A DNA stretch of 64,000 bases, from NCBI RefSeq assembly GCF_000297115.1, contig NZ_CAKP01000138.1:51928-115927 (forward strand), in the 5' to 3' direction. Source of the stretch: Caloramator australicus RC3 (lineage in GTDB: Bacteria; Bacillota; Clostridia; Clostridiales; Caloramatoraceae). Below the pieces are notes generated by a model, which did not search any database, was not told the origin of the DNA, and saw only the letters and a program-made list of their open reading frames with translations. Below, piece by piece: positions 34,655-43,998 of this stretch. The number at the start of each line of letters is the position of its first letter. The stretch's first letter is position 1. Made by a program: the position numbers and the translations under genes.

Positions 34655-35917
34655 TTATATATCTATTCCTATTGTTTTAGTGCTCTGATTAGGCACCTTT
34701 ACAAGCAAAATTCCACCAATGATAAACAAAATAATTATACTAAAAACGCCATTATTAGTCCTTCCTGTAATTTGAGCAACAAGGCCAACTAAAAATGGTC
34801 CCATTATTGCCGCAAATTTACCAAATATATTATAAAATCCAAAAAATTCGTTTGAGTTCTCCTTTGGAACAAGCTTTCCGAAATATGAACGGCTGAGGGC
34901 TTGAATTCCTCCCTGGGATGTTCCAACCAGCATCGCAAGGACCCAAAAATCTAAAGCCGTCTTTATAAAGTATGCATAAATACATATAAATGTATATATG
35001 CCTATTGCAATAAGGAGCATAAATTTTCCGGAATACTTTTCAGCAAGTCTGCCATACAAAAGAGCAAAAGGAAATGCCACGAATTGAGTCACAAGTAGAA
35101 TTATAAGAAGAGTTGTGGAACTTATTCCAAGATCCGACCCATAGGCTGTTGCCATCTTAATTATAGTATCTACTCCGTCTATGTAGAAGAAATAAGCAAG
35201 AAGGAATATAAAGATGCTCTTGTGTTTTTTTATTTCTCTTAAGGTTTTAAAAAGTCTTTTAAAACTTGACAAAATAGGATTTTTTTCTATTTCTACATAA
35301 TGGACTTGTTTTACATTTTTAAGCATTGGAATTGTAAATACTCCCCACCATATGGCAGTTATAACAAATGAAATTCTCGATGCAGTTTCAATGCTCATAG
35401 GAATCTTTTTAAATTGTGCAAGTATTATTATTGCTATACAGATAATAAATGGGATTGTGCTTCCTATGTATCCTAGACCATAGCCCATTGTGGATACCCT
35501 ATCCATCCTATCCTCCGTCGTTACGTCAACTAAAAAGGCATCATAAAATATATTTGCCCCGGCAAAGCCAACTTCTGTAATAAAATATATAATAAGAAGG
35601 GCCAGCCATTGATCCTTTGGAAGAGCAAGCATTGCCGTTGAAATTATTCCAAGCATGAAAAAGAATCTAAAAAACTTTTTCTTATAGCCTTTATAGTCAG
35701 CAATAGTTCCTAATATCGGTGCTAGAATTGCAATCAACAACGTTCCAAGGGAATTTGCATAACCCCAATAGGCCGTTGAAATGTTTTTTTCAATTCCAGC
35801 AGAATCAGTTATCATTTTAAAATACAAAGGTAAAATAGTTGAGGTCACCGTCATCGAGTAGGCTGAATTAGCCCAATCATAAAGGGCCCAGCTCCTTTCA
35901 AGCTTATTAAGCTTCAT
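34655..35917 (-). CDS. MFS transporter, UMF1/Atg22-like
   Basis: A 420-residue membrane protein with about 12 spans. ERSWALYDWANSAYSMTVTSTILPLYF at the N-terminus and GTSQGGIQALSRSYFGKLVPKENSNEFFGFYNIFGKFAAIMGPFLVG are hallmark strings of the Atg22-like (UMF1) subfamily. Atg22 exports amino acids in yeast; bacterial substrates are unknown. It is 16 bases after the phosphatase-superfamily gene and 21 bases before the patatin gene. Confidence 0.9.
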   Translation of the reverse strand: MKLNKLERSWALYDWANSAYSMTVTSTILPLYFKMITDSAGIEKNISTAYWGYANSLGTLLIAILAPILGTIADYKGYKKKFFRFFFMLGIISTAMLALPKDQWLALLIIYFITEVGFAGANIFYDAFLVDVTTEDRMDRVSTMGYGLGYIGSTIPFIICIAIIILAQFKKIPMSIETASRISFVITAIWWGVFTIPMLKNVKQVHYVEIEKNPILSSFKRLFKTLREIKKHKSIFIFLLAYFFYIDGVDTIIKMATAYGSDLGISSTTLLIILLVTQFVAFPFALLYGRLAEKYSGKFMLLIAIGIYTFICIYAYFIKTALDFWVLAMLVGTSQGGIQALSRSYFGKLVPKENSNEFFGFYNIFGKFAAIMGPFLVGLVAQITGRTNNGVFSIIILFIIGGILLVKVPNQSTKTIGIDI

Positions 35918-35933
35918 AAAATTCCCCCTAACA

Positions 35934-37160
35934 TTATAATTTCAAACCTAAAATTTTATCAAAAACCTTCTTAAAATCTGTGACCTTTTTTACACCGCTA
36001 ATATCTACCTCTTTATCGCTCAATGCAAAAAATGTTTTATGTTTTACAGGAAGCTGTCCATGAACCGCCTTATAATTTGACGGAGAAATTACATCTCCAA
36101 AATGTTTGCTTGAAAAACTATAGCCCTTGCCGCCCTCCAACATTAAAAAAGCAGCTTCATCAAATCCTAAGTTTACTGAATCCTCCCTTGTAAATATCCT
36201 TTCAATTGCATTAGGATAGTATTTATTAAATTCATCTAAAACTTCCATAACCTTATTTTTAACTTCTATATTACTATCATCCTTCAAATAAACATAAGCC
36301 GAACCGTCGCAGGATTTTAAATAGACATCATAATCTATAATCCTTCCCTTTTTATCCTCCCTTATCAATCCCCTTTCTAAAAATAATTTGTTTAATCTGA
36401 TCTCTTTTTCAACATCTAAACTTCCATGATCTCCAAGAAGGCAAAGAATTGTATCCTTTGAAATGCCTGCATCCTCAATAGCCTGTCTTATCTTTGAAAG
36501 CCTAATATCATGCCTTTTTAAAGCCTCCATAACCTTATTAGATTTTGTGCCATATTTATGTTTATGTGTATCGACATCGGTAAAATGAATGAGCATGAGA
36601 TTAGGCTTATATTTTTTTATGGTATATAATGAACATTCAAGGACAAAATTATCTAGGTCTGGCTGATTAAAGGATTTGAAAAGATGTCCAAAGCGCCTTA
36701 CAAGGTCGAGCTGGTAAAAAATACTTCCAGAGGATAAGGATACTGTAATCTGATTTTGCCATGGTCTATTTGCAAATATTTCAGGCATATTGTATTTTAT
36801 GTTAGCCTTTGCTGTAACCGGCCATAAAAGTGCAGCAGTAATTAACCCTTTTCTTGCTGCAGCGTCAAATAAAGTATCCGACTTTATATATTTTCTTTCC
36901 CAATACCAATCCGGTCTTCTCATCCTTGGTTGAATTAATGTATTATTAATAACTCCATGCACCCTTGGAAGTTTGCCTGTCATCATGCTGACATGAATGG
37001 GATATGTTAAGGTTGGGTAAACAGGTTCTACGTCAAAGGTATAGTTTCCTTTAGTTAAAAACTCGCTAAAATTAGGTAGGGTTTTTATAACATCATAATC
37101 ATCTTTAGCTACAGCGTCAAAGGAAACGATAATCAAATGTTTGTATCTTTTAGTTTCCAT
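35934..37160 (-). CDS. Alkaline phosphatase-superfamily hydrolase (nucleotide pyrophosphatase type)
   Basis: A 408-residue metal-dependent hydrolase. The first metal aspartate is in IIVSFDAVAKDDYD and the nucleophile threonine in YPTLTYPIHVSMMTGKLP. Later ligands are in IHFTDVDTHKHKYG, LLGDHGSLD and KAVHGQLP. It lacks a signal peptide, so it is probably cytoplasmic. Phosphodiester, nucleotide or phosphonate substrates are possible. It is the first gene of its operon. Confidence 0.85.
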   Translation of the reverse strand: METKRYKHLIIVSFDAVAKDDYDVIKTLPNFSEFLTKGNYTFDVEPVYPTLTYPIHVSMMTGKLPRVHGVINNTLIQPRMRRPDWYWERKYIKSDTLFDAAARKGLITAALLWPVTAKANIKYNMPEIFANRPWQNQITVSLSSGSIFYQLDLVRRFGHLFKSFNQPDLDNFVLECSLYTIKKYKPNLMLIHFTDVDTHKHKYGTKSNKVMEALKRHDIRLSKIRQAIEDAGISKDTILCLLGDHGSLDVEKEIRLNKLFLERGLIREDKKGRIIDYDVYLKSCDGSAYVYLKDDSNIEVKNKVMEVLDEFNKYYPNAIERIFTREDSVNLGFDEAAFLMLEGGKGYSFSSKHFGDVISPSNYKAVHGQLPVKHKTFFALSDKEVDISGVKKVTDFKKVFDKILGLKL

Positions 37161-37196
37161 CCTAACACCCCAAAAATAAATATATCTTTTTTAACA

Positions 37197-37225
37197 ATTA
37201 TACGCTAATTGTAAAAAAATAACAA
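37197..37225 (-). promoter_or_regulatory. Promoter of the phosphatase-MFS-patatin operon
   Basis: Minus strand TTGTTA (37220-37225), 17-bp spacer, TATAAT (37197-37202). Confidence 0.7.
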
Positions 37226-37245
37226 CAACTTCTTTTATTGCATAA

Positions 37246-37385
37246 TTTAAGCAGTTCCAGATAATCTGAAACTGCTCAAATTGTAGAAAAAACCTTTTTC
37301 TGTTAAAAGCCTTGCAAGAACTCCAAAAGAATTAGAAAAGGCATCGCTCATTTCGCCAAGCAATTCTAATTATAAAAGTATCTTT
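37246..37385 (-). other. Unexplained intergenic segment with 3' hairpin
   Basis: Minus strand: a short open stretch after the dipeptidase remnant, ending in AGCAGTTTCAGATTATCTGG and the matching arm AACTGCT (about 37250-37280). No full gene fits. It could be a gene tail, a dispersed repeat or a small RNA. Confidence 0.35.
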
Positions 37386-37389
37386 TATT

Positions 37390-37569
37390 TTACAGTTTTT
37401 TATGCGGAATTTCAATATAGGTGCATTTAACCTTTTCATCCTTACTATGTTTTTTTCTCGGAACCCTTATTATAACATGAGGTTCATCCTTTTCTCTATC
37501 GCTATTTTTGCCAAAAATAACAGCTCCATTTTTAGTCCAACTTTTAAGGGCAACTAAAGTATCACACAT
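37390..37569 (-). pseudogene. N-terminal remnant of a C69-family dipeptidase
   Basis: Starts MCDTLVALKSWTKNGAVIFG and continues KNSDREKDEPHVIIRVPR, the typical beginning of the C69 (secernin/dipeptidase) Ntn hydrolases, in which the cysteine after Met is the nucleophile. It stops after 59 codons where family members run to about 400 or more, and no continuation is seen in the next 200 bases. GGTGGGGTG precedes the ATG. It sits just after the glyA terminator. A deletion remnant is the best reading. Confidence 0.8.
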
Positions 37570-37590
37570 ACAACACCCCACCCTAAAAAT

Positions 37591-37621
37591 AAATTTTAAA
37601 AAAGAGCCAGCTAGCTGGCTC
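37591..37621 (-). terminator. Terminator after glyA
   Basis: An 18-bp perfect palindrome (37604-37621, GAGCCAGCTAGCTGGCTC) with TTTTTT following on the minus strand. Confidence 0.9.
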
Positions 37622-37624
37622 CTT

Positions 37625-38857
37625 TTATGCATATAATTTAAACTTGTTTACAAGAGCTTTAACCCTTTCTCTTGCAGGTGTTAGATCCTTATCCCTATTT
37701 TCGATAACCCAATTTATTATATCTGCAATTTCTACCATTTCTTCTTTACCAAAGCCTCTTGTTGTAACTGCAGGAGTTCCTATTCTTATACCGCTTGTTA
37801 CAAATGGACTTTCAGGATCAAATGGTATTGTATTCTTGTTAACTGTAATTCCAACTTCATCAAGAAGATGTTCTGCATCTTTACCTGTAATATGCTTATT
37901 TCTTAAATCAACAAGCATAAGGTGGTTGTCTGTTCCTCCAGAAACAAGCTTAAATCCTCTTTCCATAAGAGCATTTGCCAAAGTCTTTGCATTTTCTAAA
38001 ACTTTTCTTTGATATTCTTTAAACTCTTCGCTCATCGCTTCCTTAAAACATACTGCCTTTGCAGCAATAACATGTTCAAGGGGTCCACCTTGTATCCCTG
38101 GGAAAATGGTCTTATCTATAAGTTTTGCATATTGTTCCTTACAAAGTATTGCACCGCCCCTTGGTCCCCTTAAGGTCTTATGGGTTGTTGTTGTAACAAA
38201 ATCTGCATATTCAACTGGATTTGGGTGTAGACCTGCTGCAACCAATCCTGCAATATGTGCCATATCAACCATCATGTAAGCTCCAACTTCATCGCAAATT
38301 TCTCTTATTTTCTTAAAGTCTATTATTCTTGGATAAGCGCTGGCACCTGATACAATCATTTTTGGTTTTTCCTGAAGGGCAAGTTTTCTAAGTTCTTCAT
38401 AGTCTATAAATCCTTCTTCATTTACTCCATATGCTATAAAATTAAATAGCTTTCCTGAAAAGTTTACAGGGCTTCCATGAGTTAAATGACCACCATGGGA
38501 TAAATTCATACCGAGAACCTTATCACCTGGCTCTAAAACTGCCATGTAAACCGCCATGTTAGCCTGAGAACCTGAATGGGGCTGAACATTAGCATGTTCT
38601 GCACCAAATAATTTTTTCATCCTTTCCCTTGCAAGGTCCTCTATAACATCAACATATTCACATCCCCCATAATATCTTTTTCCTGGATATCCTTCCGCAT
38701 ACTTGTTTGTAAGTTGTGACCCTTGTGCCTCCATAACAGCTCTGCTTGTAAAATTTTCCGAAGCGATAAGCTCTATTTTGTTCTGCTGCCTTTCCATTTC
38801 CTTTAATATGTATTCATATACCTCAGGATCCACTTTTTTAACATTTTCAAGGCTCAT
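37625..38857 (-). CDS. glyA: Serine hydroxymethyltransferase
   Basis: A 410-residue PLP enzyme interconverting serine and glycine with tetrahydrofolate. The PLP lysine is in [26 protein letters not shown] and [13 protein letters not shown] are family motifs. Full length. The ATG at 38857 ([10 protein letters not shown]) has AAAGGAAGTG upstream; the longer open frame is promoter DNA. It has its own promoter and terminator and no glycine riboswitch of its own. Confidence 0.97.
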   Translation of the reverse strand: MSLENVKKVDPEVYEYILKEMERQQNKIELIASENFTSRAVMEAQGSQLTNKYAEGYPGKRYYGGCEYVDVIEDLARERMKKLFGAEHANVQPHSGSQANMAVYMAVLEPGDKVLGMNLSHGGHLTHGSPVNFSGKLFNFIAYGVNEEGFIDYEELRKLALQEKPKMIVSGASAYPRIIDFKKIREICDEVGAYMMVDMAHIAGLVAAGLHPNPVEYADFVTTTTHKTLRGPRGGAILCKEQYAKLIDKTIFPGIQGGPLEHVIAAKAVCFKEAMSEEFKEYQRKVLENAKTLANALMERGFKLVSGGTDNHLMLVDLRNKHITGKDAEHLLDEVGITVNKNTIPFDPESPFVTSGIRIGTPAVTTRGFGKEEMVEIADIINWVIENRDKDLTPARERVKALVNKFKLYA

Positions 38858-38900
38858 CACAACACTTCCTTTCGCTAATTTTTGCAATATTTCTAATTTT

Positions 38901-38929
38901 ATTATAAATTTAATTATTATAAATATCAA
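38901..38929 (-). promoter_or_regulatory. Promoter of glyA
   Basis: Minus strand TTGATA (38924-38929), 17-bp spacer, TATAAT (38901-38906). Confidence 0.8.
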
Positions 38930-38981
38930 TAAAAAATTGCACACTTATACCTATACTGAATAATTTCATTCACACCTTGTA

Positions 38982-39018
38982 AAAAAAAGAAAAATCTCCC
39001 ACGTCTAGTAGGAGATTT
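38982..39018 (-). terminator. Terminator after the CsoR/CstR-type gene
   Basis: An 11-bp stem (38992-39002 with 39008-39018) containing one G-U pair and overlapping the stop, followed on the minus strand by TTCTTTTTTTT. Confidence 0.85.
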
Positions 39019-39289
39019 ACTTCATAAACTTTAGTATAACATCGATAAGCTCTTGAATTTCCTTCTCGCCATCGAAATCTTGAGTTGCTGCCTTCATAAT
39101 ACATGATTTTGAATAATTTTCCAAAATCAAACCACCAACTTTGTTAATTGCAGCCCTCACTGCAGCTATTTGAATTAGTATATCAGAGCATTCCTCATTA
39201 TTTTCAACCATCTTTTGAATTCCCTTTACTTGACCTTCAATTCTTCTTAGCCTTTTGATAATATCTTCCTTAGAGCAGCATTGAACCAT
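39017..39289 (-). CDS. CsoR/CstR-family metal or persulfide sensing repressor
   Basis: A 90-residue all-helical repressor (RLRRIEGQVKGIQKMVENNEECSDILIQIAAVRAAINKV). The two family cysteines are present as C34 and C63. The histidine four residues before the second cysteine that copper-type CsoR needs is tyrosine here (Y59 in ENYSKSC). Two cysteines without that histidine is the pattern of CstR-type persulfide sensors, so copper sensing is doubtful. It is 12 bases after yajQ and shares its promoter. No target transporter or rhodanese gene is adjacent. Confidence 0.88.
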   Translation of the reverse strand: MVQCCSKEDIIKRLRRIEGQVKGIQKMVENNEECSDILIQIAAVRAAINKVGGLILENYSKSCIMKAATQDFDGEKEIQELIDVILKFMK

Positions 39290-39301
39290 TTTTATCCCAC
39301 C

Positions 39302-39796
39302 TTATCTATAATTTGTAAATTGAAGCTCTATTCCAAAGTCCCTTCCCCTTAGCATTTGAATAACTGACTGCAAATCATCTTTGCTTTTTCCTGATACTCT
39401 TATAATATCATCCATTATTTGAGCTTGAACCTTAAGTTTTGTATTTTTGATTTCCTGAACTATTTCCTTTGCCTTTTCCTTTTCTATGCCGTTTTTAATT
39501 TTAACAGTTTCCCTTACTGTTCCACCTGTTGCCGCCTCAATCTTTCCTTCATCTAAAAACTTTGGCGACACCCCCCTTTTAACCATCTTAGCCTTCAAAA
39601 TTTCTAATATGCTCTTTAGCTTAAATTCATCCTGAGCATGAATTTTTATTTCATCCTTGCCGTTAAATTCAACCTCTGCAACTACGCCTTTAAAGTCATA
39701 TCTTTGTGATATTTCCTTTATAGTTTGGTTAACAGCATTATCTATTTCTTGAAGGTCTGGTTTTGAAACTATATCAAATGAATATGTTCCTGCCAT
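39302..39796 (-). CDS. yajQ: YajQ-family nucleotide-binding protein
   Basis: A 164-residue protein of the UPF0234/YajQ family (TYSFDIVSKPDLQEIDNAVNQTIKEISQRYDFKG ... VSGKSKDDLQSVIQMLRG). Some members bind cyclic di-GMP; others bind nucleotides or tRNA. The ATG at 39796 has AAGGAGG upstream; the longer open frame has no support. It is first in a two-gene operon with the CsoR-type repressor. Confidence 0.92.
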   Translation of the reverse strand: MAGTYSFDIVSKPDLQEIDNAVNQTIKEISQRYDFKGVVAEVEFNGKDEIKIHAQDEFKLKSILEILKAKMVKRGVSPKFLDEGKIEAATGGTVRETVKIKNGIEKEKAKEIVQEIKNTKLKVQAQIMDDIIRVSGKSKDDLQSVIQMLRGRDFGIELQFTNYR

Positions 39797-39841
39797 AGTA
39801 ACCTCCTTATAAAAATTATTCATGACCGATACTCACATATA

Positions 39842-39870
39842 ATAATATACTAAATTTAACATTTTCTCAA
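39842..39870 (-). promoter_or_regulatory. Promoter of the yajQ operon
   Basis: Minus strand TTGAGA (39865-39870), 17-bp spacer, TATTAT (39842-39847). Confidence 0.65.
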
Positions 39871-39877
39871 TTGATTA

Positions 39878-40642
39878 TTACTTATTTTCTCCAAAAACTA
39901 TATCTTTAATTACCTCACCGGCCATTATAAGACCTACTACCGAAGGCACAAAGGATATGCTTCCTGGGATTTGTCTTCTGTCAGTGCATTTTCTTGTTGC
40001 ACCAGGTGGGCATACGCATCCTACCTTGCAGGACACAACTTCATCAAGCTTTGGCTTCATCGGTGGCTCCTTTGAATAAACAACCTTCAGTTTTTTAATT
40101 CCTCTTTTTCTAAGTTCGGTCCTCATGACCTTAGCTAATGGACACACACTTGTTTTATAAATATCCTCAACCTCAAACTTAGTCGGATCAAGCTTATTGC
40201 CAGCCCCCATACTGCTTATTATTGGAATATTCATTTCATTGCATTTTACTACAAGCTCTATCTTTGAAGATACTGTATCTATAGCATCAATTACATAATC
40301 TATGTCATTAGTTAATAACTTTTCAATGTTATCCTTTGAAATAAATTCTTTTATAGGTAGAACAACAGCCTTAGGGTTTATTTCTTTAACCCTTTCAGCC
40401 ATTACATCAACTTTTGGTTTTCCAACAGTTTTTGTTGTTGCATGTAATTGTCTATTTATATTTGTTATACAAACATCATCATCGTCAACTAAAATTAATC
40501 TTCCAACTCCTGAACGAGCAAGAGCCTCAACAGCAAAGGATCCAACTCCTCCAACTCCAAATACTGCTACAGTGCTTTTTTTGAGCTTTTCAACTCCTTC
40601 TTTTCCTAAAAGAAGTTCTGTTCTTGAAAAAGGTCCTAACAT
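39878..40642 (-). CDS. tcdA: tRNA threonylcarbamoyladenosine dehydratase TcdA
   Basis: A 254-residue E1-like enzyme that cyclises t6A37 to ct6A in ANN-decoding tRNAs. The nucleotide motif is VFGVGGVGSFAVEALARSG. The C-terminal cysteines (SCKVGCVCPPGATRKC) are typical of the family. GGAGG precedes the ATG. It sits directly downstream of the 6S RNA gene and aspS, the same order as aspS-bsrA-yrvM in Bacillus subtilis. Confidence 0.93.
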   Translation of the reverse strand: MLGPFSRTELLLGKEGVEKLKKSTVAVFGVGGVGSFAVEALARSGVGRLILVDDDDVCITNINRQLHATTKTVGKPKVDVMAERVKEINPKAVVLPIKEFISKDNIEKLLTNDIDYVIDAIDTVSSKIELVVKCNEMNIPIISSMGAGNKLDPTKFEVEDIYKTSVCPLAKVMRTELRKRGIKKLKVVYSKEPPMKPKLDEVVSCKVGCVCPPGATRKCTDRRQIPGSISFVPSVVGLIMAGEVIKDIVFGENK

Positions 40643-40660
40643 AGTTACCTCCTTACATAC

Positions 40661-40847
40661 AAAAACCCACCATATCGCTGGATGGAATGATTGAACCTGC
40701 TCTCAGCAGGTGGGTGCCCTCCCCCATGCTTCTTGTTCCCTACCTTTAGTAGGCCTACATTCCACATGAGGAGCCCGGGCTCCCTTTTCGTAGGTGTTGG
40801 CTCAATACATAATCCATCCTGGCGAATACGGCAGGCTCTTTTATTTA
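40661..40847 (-). ncRNA. ssrS: 6S RNA
   Basis: About 187 nt between aspS and tcdA that can fold into a long rod. The outer arms CCTGCCGTATTCGC (near 40,827-40,840) and GCGATATGGTGGG (near 40,666-40,678) pair. Inner arms GGATGGA and TCCATCC continue the rod around a central region with GGGAGCCCGGGCTCC and GGCACCCACCTGC. It ends in TTTTTG. Size, rod shape, promoter and the same position as B. subtilis bsrA (6S-1) support 6S RNA, which binds the housekeeping RNA polymerase. Ends are estimates. Confidence 0.85.
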
Positions 40848-40853
40848 ATTATT

Positions 40854-40882
40854 AATATAACACCTTTTGTCGAAAATATCAA
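40854..40882 (-). promoter_or_regulatory. Promoter of 6S RNA
   Basis: Minus strand TTGATA (40877-40882), 17-bp spacer, TATATT (40854-40859). Confidence 0.8.
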
Positions 40883-40909
40883 TAGTAAACCCTTATGTAA
40901 ATTAAGGGA

Positions 40910-42694
40910 TTATTCTTTTTCAATAACAGTTATACCAAGTTCATCTAACTGCTTTTCATCAACCTCTGATGGAGCATTTGTAAGTGGGCAGGCTGCATTT
41001 TGATTCTTTGGGAAGGCTATAACATCTTTAATATTGTCAGTTCCCGTAAGGAACATAACAATCCTATCAAATCCAAAAGCTAATCCTCCATGGGGTGGAG
41101 GTCCAAATTTGAAGGCCTCAAGAAGGAAACCAAATTTTTCATAAGCCTTTTCCATCGAAAGTCCTAATGCCTTAAACATCCTCTCTTGAAGTTTTGTATC
41201 ATGTATTCTAATGCTTCCTCCACCTATTTCTTCTCCATTTAGAACCATGTCGTAGGCCTTTGCCCTAACCTTTTCCGGATTTGTTTCTAATAATTCTATA
41301 TCCTCATCCATCGGACTTGTAAATGGATGGTGCATTGCAACGTATCTTCCTTCCTCTTCATCGTATTCCAGAAGTGGGAATTCAGTAACCCAAAGGAACT
41401 TAAATTCTTTATTATTAGGACCAATTAACTCAAGTTTTCTTCCAAGTTCAAGTCTAAGGGCCCCTAAAGCTGCAAAAACAGTTTTTGGTTTGTCTGCAAC
41501 AATTAAAAGTAAATCTCCTGTTTCCGCCTGCATCTTGTTTTTAATTGCATTTAATTCTTCTTCTGATAAAAATTTTGCAATAGGAGATTTTATTTCTCCT
41601 TCCTTTAAGGCTATCCATGCAAGTCCTTTAGCTCCATAGGTCTTAACAAGTTCTTCAAGTTTATCTATTTCCTTTCTTGAAAATTCTGCGCATCCCTTTG
41701 CATTTATTCCCCTTACTGTTCCACCATTTGCTACAGTATCTTTAAATACTTTAAAATTGCTATTTTTTACCTCATCACTAATGTCAACAAGTTCTAACCC
41801 AAATCTTATATCCGGCTTATCCGAACCGTATCTTTCCATTGCCTCTTTATATGTTATCCTTGGGAAAGGAGTTGGAATGTCTATATTGAGGATTTCTTTA
41901 AACAATCTTTTCATTAGCCTTTCGTTTAAGTCTATTACATCATCAATGTCCACAAAGGACATTTCGATATCTATCTGTGTAAACTCAGGTTGTCTGTTTG
42001 CCCTAAGGTCTTCATCCCTAAAGCAGCGAACAATTTGGAAATATCTATCAAACCCTGAAACCATAAGAAGCTGTTTAAAAATCTGTGGTGATTGGGGTAG
42101 AGCATAAAATTTTCCCGGGAAATTTCTACTTGGAACTAAATAGTCCCTCGCTCCTTCAGGAGTGCTTTTTGTAAGCATCGGAGTTTCAATCTCTAAAAAT
42201 CCATTTTCGTCCATAAAATCTCTTACTACCTTAGCTGCTTTATGCCTTATTATTATATTTCTTTGAAGGTCTGGTCTTCTAAGGTCTAAATATCTATATT
42301 TTAATCTTATTGCCTCTGAGGCATCTAAGTTCTCCTTAATGTATATTGGTGGCGTCTCTGATTCTGATAATATTCTAAGCTCCTTCCCTTTAACCTCAAT
42401 CATTCCTGTTGGTAGATTTGGATTTGGAGCTTCCCTTAAAACCACTTCACCAATAACTGCAATAACATATTCACTTCTTAGCTCCTGTGCCTTTATAAAG
42501 GCCTCCTTATTTATTTCCTCACCAAATACAACCTGAACAATTCCCGTTCTATCCCTAAGATCGGTAAAAATGAGTCCACCAAAATCCCTTCTTTTTTGCA
42601 CCCATCCCATTAAAACAACATTTTGTCCAACGTGATTTTCCCTTAGTTCGCCACACATATGGGTCCTTTTTAACCCCTTTAAAGCCTCAGCCAT
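40910..42694 (-). CDS. aspS: Aspartyl-tRNA synthetase
   Basis: A 594-residue class II synthetase of the bacterial long type. It has an N-terminal OB-fold (VVLMGWVQKRRDFGGLIFTDLRDRTG), the catalytic core (FLEIETPMLTKSTPEGARDYLVPSR, FRDEDLRANRQPEFTQIDIEMSF), the GAD insertion and motif 3 (GGLAFGFDRIVMFL). GGAGGG precedes the ATG. It follows hisS by 10 bases, so both are under the hisS T-box leader. Confidence 0.97.
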   Translation of the reverse strand: MAEALKGLKRTHMCGELRENHVGQNVVLMGWVQKRRDFGGLIFTDLRDRTGIVQVVFGEEINKEAFIKAQELRSEYVIAVIGEVVLREAPNPNLPTGMIEVKGKELRILSESETPPIYIKENLDASEAIRLKYRYLDLRRPDLQRNIIIRHKAAKVVRDFMDENGFLEIETPMLTKSTPEGARDYLVPSRNFPGKFYALPQSPQIFKQLLMVSGFDRYFQIVRCFRDEDLRANRQPEFTQIDIEMSFVDIDDVIDLNERLMKRLFKEILNIDIPTPFPRITYKEAMERYGSDKPDIRFGLELVDISDEVKNSNFKVFKDTVANGGTVRGINAKGCAEFSRKEIDKLEELVKTYGAKGLAWIALKEGEIKSPIAKFLSEEELNAIKNKMQAETGDLLLIVADKPKTVFAALGALRLELGRKLELIGPNNKEFKFLWVTEFPLLEYDEEEGRYVAMHHPFTSPMDEDIELLETNPEKVRAKAYDMVLNGEEIGGGSIRIHDTKLQERMFKALGLSMEKAYEKFGFLLEAFKFGPPPHGGLAFGFDRIVMFLTGTDNIKDVIAFPKNQNAACPLTNAPSEVDEKQLDELGITVIEKE

Positions 42695-42704
42695 AATATC
42701 CCTC

Positions 42705-43964
42705 CTAAATCCTTTCTTTAATTACTTCATAAATATCGCTTAAAACTATTTCTTCTTCCTGTCCAGTTTCCATTTCCTTTAATTTAGCCCTATTGTTTTC
42801 TATCTCCTCATCTCCAAGAACAATTACATATTTTGCACCGATTTTGTTAGCATATTTCATCTGAGCCTTTAAAGATTTATTCATAAGATCCCTTTCGCAG
42901 GAAATACCTTTATTTCTTAATCCATAAACTATCTTTGCAGCCTCATCCTTTGCCTTATCTCCTATCGATGCAACATAAAGACTTATTCCCTTTGGCTTTG
43001 GTATTTCAATCCCCTTGGATTCTAATGTTAATATGAGTCTTTCAAGACCAAGTCCAAAGCCAACAGCTGGCATGTCTGGTCCACCTATTTCTTTAATCAA
43101 ATTATTATATCTTCCCCCACCGCATATCGTAAGATTTTCCTTTATGCTACTTGATATTATTTCAAAAACAGTTTGTGTATAGTAGTCAAGTCCCCTTACT
43201 ATATGAGGATCTACTTCATAATGAATCCCAAGAAGTTCAAGCTCATGCTTTAATCCCTCAAAATGATTTTTGCAATTATCACATACATAGTCAGTAATTA
43301 TCGGTGCTTCCTTTACAATTCTTTGGCATGTTTTTTCCTTGCAGTCAAGTATTCTCAAAGGATTTCTTTCATATCTATCCCTACATACATCGCAAAGCTC
43401 TTCTAAATTATCCTTAAGATAATTTTTTAACGCCTCGTTATAGTTCTTTCTGCACTCAGGACATCCTATATTGTTTATGTTTACCTTTAAATTATCTAGC
43501 CCAAGTCTTTTTAAGAAGGTCATAGCAAGGGAAATAACCTCAGCATCTGCAGATGGTGATGGTGAGCCGAACATTTCTATTCCAAATTGGTGGTGTTCCC
43601 TTAGCCTTCCTGCCTGAACGTTTTCATATCTAAAAACGGGTGTTATGTAATAAAGTTTAGTAGGTTGAGTATCAAATTGAAGGCCGTGCTCTATAAAAGC
43701 TCTAACGGCTGGTGCTGTTCCTTCTGGCTTTAAGGTTATACTTCTTCCAGCCTTATCGTTGAAGGTATACATTTCCTTTTGAACGATATCCGTAGTTTCC
43801 CCAACACCTCTTAATATTAGTTCTGTATGTTCAAAGGTTGGAGTTCTTATTTCAGAATATCCAAACTCAGCACAAATTTTTCTAACTTCACCTTCGATAT
43901 AATGCCATTTATATGACTCCTTTGGCAATACATCCTTAGTCCCCTTTGGAGCTTGTGTTAGCAT
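42705..43964 (-). CDS. hisS: Histidyl-tRNA synthetase
   Basis: A 419-residue class II synthetase. [20 protein letters not shown] is the usual start, [12 protein letters not shown] holds the HisA motif, and [14 protein letters not shown] is motif 3. A four-cysteine insert (CPECRKNY ... LCDVCRDR) as in clostridial enzymes may bind zinc. First gene of hisS-aspS, behind a T-box leader. Confidence 0.97.
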   Translation of the reverse strand: MLTQAPKGTKDVLPKESYKWHYIEGEVRKICAEFGYSEIRTPTFEHTELILRGVGETTDIVQKEMYTFNDKAGRSITLKPEGTAPAVRAFIEHGLQFDTQPTKLYYITPVFRYENVQAGRLREHHQFGIEMFGSPSPSADAEVISLAMTFLKRLGLDNLKVNINNIGCPECRKNYNEALKNYLKDNLEELCDVCRDRYERNPLRILDCKEKTCQRIVKEAPIITDYVCDNCKNHFEGLKHELELLGIHYEVDPHIVRGLDYYTQTVFEIISSSIKENLTICGGGRYNNLIKEIGGPDMPAVGFGLGLERLILTLESKGIEIPKPKGISLYVASIGDKAKDEAAKIVYGLRNKGISCERDLMNKSLKAQMKYANKIGAKYVIVLGDEEIENNRAKLKEMETGQEEEIVLSDIYEVIKERI

Positions 43965-43998
43965 CTTTTAACCTCCTTTAAATTAAAATTTAAATAAA

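Noticed and set aside
38858..38944. 29-residue N-terminal extension of GlyA
   Set aside because: It covers a clear promoter, and the internal ATG at 38857 has a good ribosome-binding site.
39017..39289. Copper-sensing CsoR
   Set aside because: The histidine ligand is replaced by tyrosine and no copper exporter or chaperone gene is near.
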